Shown: one piece after another, positions 32,418-38,478 of the stretch
Position numbering within the stretch: position 1 is the first letter of the stretch
Layout: every line of letters begins with the position of its first letter
DNA from: a candidate division NC10 bacterium RIFCSPLOWO2_12_FULL_66_18
GTDB taxonomy: Bacteria > Methylomirabilota > Methylomirabilia > Methylomirabilales > 2-02-FULL-66-22
Assembly: GCA_001771285.1 (NCBI GenBank)
Contig: METI01000091.1
Span: 1-38,478, forward strand
Length of the DNA stretch: 38,478 nt
Direction: 5' to 3'
Made by a program: the position numbers and the translations under genes
The notes under the pieces: model-generated
What the model saw: only the letters and a program-made list of their open reading frames with translations
The model's database searches: none
Told to the model about the DNA's origin: nothing

Positions 32418-32425
32418 AACGGGAC

Positions 32426-33085
32426 TCAGTCGGTTTCTTTGAGCAGGCCGTGGTGGAGGGCGTAGCGGACGAGTTCGGCCCGGCCCTTGAGGCCCAGCTT
32501 CTCTGTGAGCCGCGCCTTGTAGGTTTCGACGGACTTCACGCTGATGCAGAGCTTGTCGGCGACCTCCTGGTTGGTATGGCCGTGGGCGATCAGCCGCAGG
32601 ACCTCCGTTTCTCTGTCACTCAAGGTCGGGATCTCCCCACCGACTGGCTTGGGCTCCATCACTTCATCCACGAGAGCCTTGGCCAGGGCGGGATCCAGGA
32701 AGATGTCGCCACGCGCAGCGGCGCGGATGGCCGCCAGCAACTCCGTATCCGCCGCTTTTTTCAGGACATACCCGGAGGCGCCGGCCCGCAGCACCTGCCG
32801 GAGGTATCCCTTGTCGTCATGCATGGACAGGATGAGGACCTTCGCGGCCGGGTGGTCGCGCTTGATGCGAGCCGTGGCGTCAATCCCGCTCACCCCGGGC
32901 ATCCCGATGTCCATCACCACCACGTCGGGGAACAGGGCCTGCGTCAGGCGGATTGCCTCGGCGCCATCGGCCGCCTCGCCGACGACCTCCAGGTCCTCCT
33001 GAGCCGCCAGCAGGGCCCGAAGGCCGGCCCGGAGGACCGCGTGGTCATCCGCCAGCAGGATCCGGATCCGTTTGCCGTTGGCCAT
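32426..33085 (-). CDS. NarL/FixJ-type response regulator
   Basis: A 219-residue two-domain regulator. The receiver has Asp13/Asp14 (RILLADDHAVLRAG), phospho-acceptor Asp59 (VVVMDIGMPGVSG) and Lys in GYVLKKAADTELL. The LuxR-type helix-turn-helix is LSDRETEVLRLIAHGHTNQEVADKLCISVKSVETYKARL. It should activate or repress the neighbouring oxidoreductase operon on the same strand. ATG 33085 has GGAG 7 nt upstream and overlaps the kinase gene by 41 nt. TtrR and ArxR-type regulators belong to comparable classes; the exact match is not tested. Confidence 0.94.
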   Translation of the reverse strand: MANGKRIRILLADDHAVLRAGLRALLAAQEDLEVVGEAADGAEAIRLTQALFPDVVVMDIGMPGVSGIDATARIKRDHPAAKVLILSMHDDKGYLRQVLRAGASGYVLKKAADTELLAAIRAAARGDIFLDPALAKALVDEVMEPKPVGGEIPTLSDRETEVLRLIAHGHTNQEVADKLCISVKSVETYKARLTEKLGLKGRAELVRYALHHGLLKETD

Positions 33086-34535
33086 CTGCAGTCTCCAGGG
33101 GCAGTGGCACCTCCACGAAGACGGTGGTCCCACTCCCCGGTGTGGATTCGATCGTCAGGGTGCCCCCCAGCAGGGTCGCCCGCTCGCGCATGCCGAACAC
33201 ACCCAAGGATCGTTCATCCCGTGTCCCACTCATCCAGCTCGCCACGTCAAAGCCACGACCGTCGTCCTCTACGATCAGGGTGACGGAGCCGCGCCGCGTC
33301 TCCAGCAGAACGCTCACGGAATGGGCCCCGGCATGGCGGGCCACATTCGTCAGGGCCTCCTGAGTGATCCGGTACAGGGCGGTCTCCAGAGACGGAGGGA
33401 GCCGTCGGCCCGTGCGCAGGTTGGTCTCGAAGGTCACCCGGATTCCGTGGGTCCTCCCGAACTCCGCCACGATCCGCTCCACGGCGGGAACCAGGCCGAG
33501 GTCATCCAGGACGCTGGGCCGCAGTTGCAGCGCCAGGTCGTGCACCGCGTCCAGGGTCTTGCCCGTGAGGGCCCGAAGGTCACCCAAGGCTTCCCGCGCA
33601 TCCGCGAGGTCCGGCCCTTGCTCCAGCAGCTTCAGCCCGACCATCAGCGAGGTCAGGGCCTGGCTGGTCTCGTCGTGCAACTCCCGGGCGATTCGCTTGC
33701 GCTCGTCCTCTTGAGCTGTGATGACCTGCTCCAGCAGGCGGGCGCGCATTTGCTCCTTGCGCTCCAGTTCGTCATGGGAGCGGGCAAGCTCCGTGGTCAT
33801 CGCGTTAAACGCCGACGCCAGTTGCCCGATCTCATCCGCCCGATCCACGGCGACCCGTTGACTGAGGTCGCCGGCCTGAACGGCTCGGGCGCTGTCCCGT
33901 AGCCGCTGGATCGGCTGGACCATCCGCCGGGAGAATCGCCAGATGCTGCCGATGCCCACCAGCATCAATAGGAAAAGGACGGCAATAACCTTGAGGGCCA
34001 GATCCCGTAGCGTGTGCTCCACGCCCGCCCGAGATAGCCCCAGGCGGACGGCGCCGACGGGGAGGCCGCGCATCCGGATGGGTACCGCCACGTCATACAG
34101 GCGCTCCCCTGCGGGCCCGGTGACCGATACCACCGATGCCTCAGGTTGGGCCAGGATTTCGCGCGTCCGGGCGTCTGTCAGGGTGGTATGAACCTGACCA
34201 GGATCGGTGTGGGCCAGGGCCTGCCCCCGAGGATCCAGGACCATGGCGTAGGAGATCTTCTCCTCTCCAGGAAGGTCCCGACCATGAGTGTTCCGCAGGA
34301 CTTGCACGAGCTTGAAGAGCGCATAGTCATCCTCGCGAAGGATTGGATCCAGACTCTGCTCCGCCAGGTGGGTCGCCGTGAGGAGACCTCGATTCTGAAG
34401 CTCCTTTTCCAGCACCTGCTGTTCGTGCAGAAGCAGGTACCCCACGACCCCGAGGACGACCAGGGACACAAAGCCGAAAATCCGGCTCGTGAACGTGACG
34501 GCAAGGGAGCCGCGCCAGCTCGTCCAGCTGCTCAA
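33045..34535 (-). CDS. HisKA_3-type sensor histidine kinase
   Basis: A 496-residue membrane kinase. TM1 (about 18-36), a periplasmic single-Cache-like domain (37-180, with ISYAMVLDPRGQALAHT), TM2 (182-200), HAMP (201-255), then a HisKA_3 helix with phospho-acceptor His287 (RIARELHDETSQALTSL). The ATPase domain has an N-box (QEALTNVARHA, Asn397) and a G-box (VEDDGRGFD). All catalytic boxes are present. It is translated with the PhnD-like gene (ATGA at 34532-34535) and overlaps its regulator. In Salmonella TtrS the PhnD-like sensor is fused to the kinase; here it is a separate protein, as in ArxX/ArxS. Confidence 0.94.
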   Translation of the reverse strand: MSSWTSWRGSLAVTFTSRIFGFVSLVVLGVVGYLLLHEQQVLEKELQNRGLLTATHLAEQSLDPILREDDYALFKLVQVLRNTHGRDLPGEEKISYAMVLDPRGQALAHTDPGQVHTTLTDARTREILAQPEASVVSVTGPAGERLYDVAVPIRMRGLPVGAVRLGLSRAGVEHTLRDLALKVIAVLFLLMLVGIGSIWRFSRRMVQPIQRLRDSARAVQAGDLSQRVAVDRADEIGQLASAFNAMTTELARSHDELERKEQMRARLLEQVITAQEDERKRIARELHDETSQALTSLMVGLKLLEQGPDLADAREALGDLRALTGKTLDAVHDLALQLRPSVLDDLGLVPAVERIVAEFGRTHGIRVTFETNLRTGRRLPPSLETALYRITQEALTNVARHAGAHSVSVLLETRRGSVTLIVEDDGRGFDVASWMSGTRDERSLGVFGMRERATLLGGTLTIESTPGSGTTVFVEVPLPLETADGQRQTDPDPAGG

Positions 34536-35431
34536 TTGTTCCTCGATCCCTCCACAACCCGGAGCATTGTCCGGATGCTGCTGTAGAGGCTATCGTCCCC
34601 CTGGATGAACCGGTCTACTCCCAGGTTTTTCAGGATCTCCCGGCCCCCGAGGTCCTGGTCCAGTCCCAGGAACAGGTCCCGCAGGGCCCGCTTGATTGCC
34701 TGGTCGAGATTCTTTGGGACCACGACGGGCTGGGCTCCAAATGGGGGCGACCGGTGAATGACCCGAGTCCGGGCCACCAGGGAGGGGTTGGTGCCCTGGA
34801 GGTAATCGTAGATCAGGCTGTCCACCGCCGCCCCGTCCACCACCCCTTCGGCCACTGCCTCGATGGAATTATCGTGGCTGTAGGTGAACAGGGTCTTGGC
34901 GAAGAAGGTGGCCGGTTGCCGCCCCTGCGACATCAGGACGTACACTGGATACAAGTAGCCTGAAGTGGATAGAGGATCCGTGAAGGCGAATCGCCTCCGG
35001 TGCAGTTCTTCAAAAGAAGCCGCCGTGCTGGATTGGGGGACGATGATGTAGGAGCGGTAGGTCGGGCTGCCATTGATGACCGGGACTGCCAGGAGTTCTA
35101 TGCCGTACTGGCGCTTGGCGTACACGTAGGGTCCCGAGCACAGGATGGCGGCGTCCAGTTTGCCGGTCCCCAGCATGTCGTTGACTTCCTGGTACGTCCG
35201 TCGCTGCTTCATCTCTACCGGGCGCCCGAGCCTCGCCGCGATGTAGTCCATCAGCTCCTGATAGACGTTGATCGTCTCCTCCGGCGAGATCATGGCCGCG
35301 ATGGCGATCCGGAGCGGGGCTCTTTCTTTCGTTACGTCGGCAGCGGCGCTCCACGCGACGTCGGCGCCAGCCATCAGGAGCCCCCAGGTGAGGGGAACCG
35401 CTACGCATCCCCACGCAAACCGCCGTGCCAT
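34532..35431 (-). CDS. PhnD/TtrS-N-like periplasmic oxyanion-binding sensor protein
   Basis: A 299-residue periplasmic binding protein. A signal segment (VAVPLTWGLLMAGADVAWSAA) precedes the PhnD-like fold: LRIAIAAMISPEETINVYQELMDYIAARLG, then LDAAILCSGPYVYAKRQYG (Cys98) and RRFAFTDPLSTSGYLYPVYVL (the ligand loop). The STSGYLYP segment is typical for phosphonate/phosphite-type binding proteins. No ABC transporter genes follow; instead the kinase gene overlaps its stop by 4 nt. It is therefore probably a ligand sensor for that kinase, detecting the oxyanion used by the neighbouring oxidoreductase. A GGAGG site precedes the ATG. Confidence 0.92.
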   Translation of the reverse strand: MARRFAWGCVAVPLTWGLLMAGADVAWSAAADVTKERAPLRIAIAAMISPEETINVYQELMDYIAARLGRPVEMKQRRTYQEVNDMLGTGKLDAAILCSGPYVYAKRQYGIELLAVPVINGSPTYRSYIIVPQSSTAASFEELHRRRFAFTDPLSTSGYLYPVYVLMSQGRQPATFFAKTLFTYSHDNSIEAVAEGVVDGAAVDSLIYDYLQGTNPSLVARTRVIHRSPPFGAQPVVVPKNLDQAIKRALRDLFLGLDQDLGGREILKNLGVDRFIQGDDSLYSSIRTMLRVVEGSRNN

Positions 35432-35488
35432 GCGATGTCCTCCAGCTATTGGCCTGACCAGGCCCGGGAACAGATTCCCGACTGCTAC

Positions 35489-35517
35489 AGTCTAGAATGT
35501 CTCCGGCGCGACGCCAA
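35489..35517 (-). promoter_or_regulatory. Promoter candidate for the PhnD-like/kinase/regulator operon
   Basis: On the minus strand TTGGCG (35517-35512), a 17-nt spacer and TAGACT (35494-35489). It is about 58 nt upstream of the ATG at 35431. Confidence 0.5.
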
Positions 35518-35580
35518 GGGGAAAGGTCTTGTCAGCAGCATAGGCGTCGGACAGCGGACAAATCCGATCTCGCTTTGCCG

Positions 35581-35609
35581 TTGACACGTCACAAGAGGAA
35601 TGGTAAGTG
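35581..35609 (+). promoter_or_regulatory. Promoter candidate for the first arsR
   Basis: TTGACA (35581-35586), a 17-nt spacer and TAAGTG (35604-35609). Just downstream, CATGATCACATACTCATG (35610-35627) is a rough dyad that could be an ArsR operator. Confidence 0.6.
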
Positions 35610-35638
35610 CATGATCACATACTCATGGAGGGGCGACG

Positions 35639-35959
35639 ATGAGCGACGATATCCTGGAGTTAAAGGCGAACGTCCTGAAGGCACTGGGACAGCCGACCCG
35701 GCTGAAGATCCTGGAGCTGCTCCGGAACGGCGAGCGATGCGTGTGCGAGATCTTCCCTGCCATCCAGGAAGAACAGTCCAACGTCTCGCGCCACCTGGCC
35801 CTGATGAAAGCGGCCGGGATCCTGACCTCGCGCAAGCAGGGACAGATGGTGCACTATCGCGTCCGAGACCCGCAGGTGTTCAAGCTCCTGGACGGAGCCA
35901 GCGCCCTGCTCAAAGCCCACATTGACGAGCGCAAGACCCTGTCCCGCCGGTTGAGCTGA
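35639..35959 (+). CDS. arsR: ArsR-family metalloregulator (first copy)
   Basis: A 106-residue winged-helix repressor. LKALGQPTRLKILELLRNGERCVCEI carries the classic C34-V-C36 As(III) site in the alpha-3 helix. SNVSRHLALMKAAGILTSRKQGQMVHYRV is the recognition helix and wing. The ATG is preceded by GGAGGGGCGACG. It is monocistronic as far as can be seen: a 230-nt gap holding another promoter separates it from the next arsR. It is divergent from the PhnD-like operon and could control either direction. Loss of repression on As(III) binding is expected from the family. Confidence 0.94.
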   Translation: MSDDILELKANVLKALGQPTRLKILELLRNGERCVCEIFPAIQEEQSNVSRHLALMKAAGILTSRKQGQMVHYRVRDPQVFKLLDGASALLKAHIDERKTLSRRLS

Positions 35960-36126
35960 GGACGGAGTAGCGCGGCAGCCGTCTGGGGCCCGCGACGGGC
36001 TGCTCCTCCACGCCCTCCTACAAGGACCACCTTCACCCGAGACGATCGCCACGGATTCTTCGGCGCGCCGGCACGCCGGCCTGCTGTGTTTGTCCACTCT
36101 CGCTGGTCCGCCGCTCGAGGATTGGG

Positions 36127-36174
36127 TTGACAGGGTGACTCAAGGAAGATAGCATATGTGCCTGAATGCATATG
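36127..36174 (+). promoter_or_regulatory. Promoter and operator candidate of the arsR-acr3-arsC operon
   Basis: TTGACA (36127-36132), a 17-nt spacer and TAGCAT (36150-36155). Two GCATATG boxes (36152-36158 and 36168-36174), each containing the palindrome CATATG, overlap and follow the -10 box, 16 bp apart. This is where an ArsR dimer would block transcription. Confidence 0.7.
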
Positions 36175-36192
36175 ACAGGAGGCCTCGTGGCT

Positions 36193-36564
36193 ATGAAGGA
36201 CATGATCAGACTCCTCGATGCCCTGACCAACCCGACGCGCATGCGGTTGGTCCGCCTGTTGCTCCGGGAGGAGTTGTGTGTCTGCGAGCTGGTGGACGCG
36301 CTCCGCACCCCCCAGTACAAGGTTTCGCGGCATCTCAGCAGGTTGCGGAACATCGGGCTCGTGGAGGCTCGACGCAACGGGCGCTGGATGTACTACGGCA
36401 TCGGACGCCGGGTCGGGCTGGAGGGATTTCACCAGGACCTCCTCAAGGTCATAGATGTTCACCTGAACGGCAGCCCCGAGGTACGGAAAGACGAAATCCG
36501 GCTGAGCCGGCGGCTGACCATGCGGCGGGCCGGACATTGCGTGGTGGGGAAGACCTGCTGCTGA
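36193..36564 (+). CDS. arsR: ArsR-family metalloregulator (second copy)
   Basis: A 123-residue ArsR. LLREELCVCELVDALRTPQYKVSRHL has the C29-V-C31 As(III) site followed by the DNA-reading helix. RWMYYGIGRR is the wing. The protein ends in a second thiol pair (GKTCC, Cys122-123), which may add a ligand or trapping site; such C-terminal Cys pairs occur in some ArsR groups. ATG 36193 has AGGAGG 10 nt upstream; ATGs at 36166 and 36172 lie in the operator and are unlikely, and GTG 36187 is possible. It heads the operon with acr3 and arsC. Confidence 0.94.
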   Translation: MKDMIRLLDALTNPTRMRLVRLLLREELCVCELVDALRTPQYKVSRHLSRLRNIGLVEARRNGRWMYYGIGRRVGLEGFHQDLLKVIDVHLNGSPEVRKDEIRLSRRLTMRRAGHCVVGKTCC

Positions 36565-36635
36565 TTTTGTTTGGCCGGAACATATGCGGGCACGCGCATA
36601 CAAATTCCCCTCACCCATGAAAGGAGACAATGGTA

Positions 36636-37763
36636 ATGGATTCGCGTCGCGGCTGGTTGCACATTGTGCAGGACTGCCGCATGCTCCCGGTCTTTGTGGT
36701 CGTGAGCATGGCGGTCGGCATCGCCTTCGGCAAACTGTACGGCATCTCCAATTTCGAGCTGACCCCGCCGATTGACGCCATCAAAGCCATCTTCCGGGGG
36801 CAGTACGAGTTCACCGTGCCAAACACCCTGGCCCTGGGAGTGGTCATCGGGTTATTCCTGATGATGTTTCCGGCCATGACCAAGATCCGGTTCGAGGACT
36901 TGGGGAAGGCAGCCCGGTCTCCGAAGCAGTTGCTGATCGTGATGTTCTTCAACTACGCCGTGGCCCCATTTTTCATGCTGGGCCTGGCCAAGCTGTTCCT
37001 GGCCGGCCACCCCGACCTGTACACCGGCCTGGTGCTGTACGGTCTGGCTCCCTGCATCGCGATGGTGATCGTGTTCACGTTCCTGGCGCTGGGCAACAAT
37101 GCCATGGCGATCGTCCTGGTGGCCATCAACTCTATCATGCAGATGATCCTGATCCCGGTCTATGCCAAGCTGCTGCTGGGCGAGATCCGGTTCGACGTCT
37201 GGGTGGTCGGGGAGAGCGTGATCCTGTACCTGGGAATTCCCCTGATCGCCGGCTTCTTCACACGACGGATCGGGATCGCACGGATGGGGGAGGCAGGTTT
37301 CGACCGGCTGAAGACGGGCCTGGAAACGCTCTCCATCCTGGGGCTTCTCTTCACCCTCATCGTGATGTTTGCCCTGAAGGGGGATCTGATTCTGGAGCGG
37401 CCGGCCATCATCCTGCAAATGGCGATCCCCATGACGCTGTTCTTCTGGCTGATATTCGGCGTGGTCTATTTCACCGGATGGGGGCTCGGCCTGGATTACG
37501 AGGATTCGGTGGCCGTGGCCTTCAACAGCACCGGGCGGGACTTCGAGATCGCCATTGCGATCGCCATCACGGCGTTCAACCCGGCGGTGGCCTTGGCCAC
37601 CGTCGTCGGGCCCCTCATCGAGGTCCCGGTCATGCTGGCTCTGGTCTGGTTTGCACGGAAGACGAAGTACCGCCTGTTCGAGGTCCATGGCCGCGTGAAG
37701 ACGGCCAATCTCCTGGATGCCACGCCGTTGCTCCAGCGCGTTCCGGCAAAGAAGCCCCGATGA
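36636..37763 (+). CDS. acr3: ACR3-family arsenite efflux permease
   Basis: A 375-residue permease with ten predicted membrane helices that exports As(III), driven by the membrane potential or protons. Family marks: YEFTVPNTLALGVVIGLFLMMFPAMTKIRFED, then YGLAPCIAMVIVF with the essential Cys (Cys140), and VAFNSTGRDFEIAIAIAI with the conserved Glu late in the protein. ATG 36636 has AAAGGAG at 9 nt; ATG 36630 is only 3 nt from it and is less likely. The arsC gene follows, with a possible ATGA overlap at 37760-37763, so export and arsenate reduction are coupled. Confidence 0.96.
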   Translation: MDSRRGWLHIVQDCRMLPVFVVVSMAVGIAFGKLYGISNFELTPPIDAIKAIFRGQYEFTVPNTLALGVVIGLFLMMFPAMTKIRFEDLGKAARSPKQLLIVMFFNYAVAPFFMLGLAKLFLAGHPDLYTGLVLYGLAPCIAMVIVFTFLALGNNAMAIVLVAINSIMQMILIPVYAKLLLGEIRFDVWVVGESVILYLGIPLIAGFFTRRIGIARMGEAGFDRLKTGLETLSILGLLFTLIVMFALKGDLILERPAIILQMAIPMTLFFWLIFGVVYFTGWGLGLDYEDSVAVAFNSTGRDFEIAIAIAITAFNPAVALATVVGPLIEVPVMLALVWFARKTKYRLFEVHGRVKTANLLDATPLLQRVPAKKPR

Positions 37764-37795
37764 CCGTAGAATCTCGCGTGCCGTCGGGAGGAGAA

Positions 37796-38218
37796 ATGGC
37801 TGCTGCCATCAAGGTGATGTTCGTCTGCACGGGGAATTCGGCCCGGAGCCAGATGGCTGAGGGTTTTGCGCGACACGTTGGCCAGGGGCGGGTGGAGGCA
37901 TACAGCGCCGGGATGGAGCCGAGCCGGCTGAATCCTTTCGCCGTGGCCGCCATGCAGGAGAAGGGGATTGACATCTCGCATCAGCAGTCAAAGCCCTTCG
38001 ACGAGAACCTGGCCCGCCGGATGGATGTTCTGGTGACGGTTTGCGGCATCGCCGACCAGCGCTGCCCGGTCCTACCGCCCGAGGTGGAGAGAATCCACTG
38101 GCCGTTGGAGGACCCAGGGGCGGTGAAGGGAACCGAGGCCGAGATCCTGGCGAAGTTCCGCGAGATCCGAGACCAGATCGAATCGCGGGTCCTGGAACTG
38201 GTCAGGAGCCTCAAATAG
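37796..38218 (+). CDS. arsC: Thioredoxin-coupled arsenate reductase
   Basis: A 140-residue arsenate reductase of the low-molecular-weight phosphatase type, which reduces As(V) to As(III) for export by ACR3. The P-loop is VCTGNSARSQMAEG, with nucleophile Cys11. The resolving cysteines Cys83 and Cys90 lie in VTVCGIADQRCPVLPPEV, as in Staphylococcus pI258 ArsC, which regenerates through thioredoxin. HWPLEDP follows as in that group. ATG 37796 was chosen for GGGAGGAGAA directly upstream and because the fold starts there. An in-frame ATG at 37760 overlaps the acr3 stop and would add a 12-residue leader. Confidence 0.96.
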   Translation: MAAAIKVMFVCTGNSARSQMAEGFARHVGQGRVEAYSAGMEPSRLNPFAVAAMQEKGIDISHQQSKPFDENLARRMDVLVTVCGIADQRCPVLPPEVERIHWPLEDPGAVKGTEAEILAKFREIRDQIESRVLELVRSLK

Positions 38219-38381
38219 CTTCAACCTCCGCTCCCGCCTGAACATCGCCGGCGGTGCCCCTCTTGCCCCTCGCGCCTCCGTCTTTCTTTCTCCCTCTCTG
38301 GTGGAGGGGAATGGGTGAGAGGATGAGACGGCATGGATATTGCTTCATGAGCAAGTAGACATATACACGGAGTGTGGGTTC

Positions 38382-38478
38382 ATGGGTCGGCACGAAGTTC
38401 AAGCGGAGTTCCTGCGGGCCGTGGGGCAGACGACAGGGCTACGTATTCTCGAGATCCTGGCAGAAGGTGAGCGTTGCG
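38382..38478 (+). CDS. Third ArsR-family regulator, partial
   Basis: The first 32 codons of another ArsR-type protein, cut by the window end. EFLRAVGQTTGLRILEILAEGERC closely parallels the first arsR (LKALGQPTRLKILELLRNGERC), and the last residue seen is the Cys that begins the C-V-C site there. GGAG lies about 8 nt before the ATG. It begins 163 nt after arsC and implies that the arsenic block continues beyond the window. Confidence 0.85.
   Translation, partial: MGRHEVQAEFLRAVGQTTGLRILEILAEGERC

Overview
The window is GC-rich bacterial chromosome with strong G/C preference at third codon positions in most genes. Single-copy housekeeping genes (guaA end, dnaE, accA, hisS, aspS, xerD, dtd) show it is chromosomal. 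A pyrophosphate-type phosphofructokinase, a class II fructose bisphosphatase, ArsR/ACR3/ArsC genes, a c-type-cytochrome-linked molybdoenzyme and many intergenic runs of short repeated words fit an uncultured soil or groundwater lineage. NC10/Methylomirabilota or Rokubacteria is my best guess, as an inference only; no rRNA or other marker here settles it.

Layout, left to right. 1-2409: the 3' end of guaA, a second diverged copy of that same 3' end about 430 bp downstream, an orphan antitoxin-like ORF between them, then three less GC-rich genes including two restriction-nuclease-like proteins. This looks like a decayed genomic island at the guaA 3' end. 2406-7656: a YbaK-type tRNA-editing protein, dnaE and accA, separated by repeats. 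8070-11361: a DUF104/PIN toxin-antitoxin pair, a DUF3303 protein, a malate/lactate dehydrogenase-family enzyme, a small CxxC protein and a possible lipoprotein. 11477-17804: a receiver-like protein and PPi-dependent PFK on the minus strand, head-to-head with glpX, followed by hisS and aspS; a strongly structured leader lies before aspS. 17987-18483: a RelB/RelE-type pair. 18563-24903, all minus strand: dtd, a membrane family 2 glycosyltransferase, a family 4 glycosyltransferase, xerD, a GNAT acetyltransferase, a RidA protein and a DinB-like protein.

25158-35431 (minus strand) is an anaerobic-respiration module: triheme lipoprotein cytochrome, TAT-exported TtrA/ArrA-family molybdopterin oxidoreductase, four-cluster ferredoxin subunit and TorD-type chaperone. 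It is flanked by two signalling systems. Upstream is a PhnD-like binding protein, a HisKA_3 sensor kinase and a NarL-type regulator, resembling a split tetrathionate TtrS/TtrR or arsenite ArxXSR system. Downstream is a stand-alone receiver and a heme-c-motif membrane sensor with a kinase dimerisation helix but no ATPase domain. The catalytic subunit looks more like TtrA than ArrA in its iron-sulfur spacing, so its substrate (tetrathionate, arsenic or selenium oxyanions) is open. No NrfD-type membrane subunit is present; the cytochrome probably carries the electrons.

35639-38478 (plus strand) is an arsenic-detoxification block: arsR, then arsR-acr3-arsC, then the start of a third arsR. Clear sigma-70-type promoters precede the first two. 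The most interesting unexplained signals are the guaA 3'-end duplication, the roughly 160-nt structured leader before aspS, the four-hairpin leader before the cytochrome/oxidoreductase operon, the ATPase-less heme sensor, and the word repeats that reach into several gene ends.
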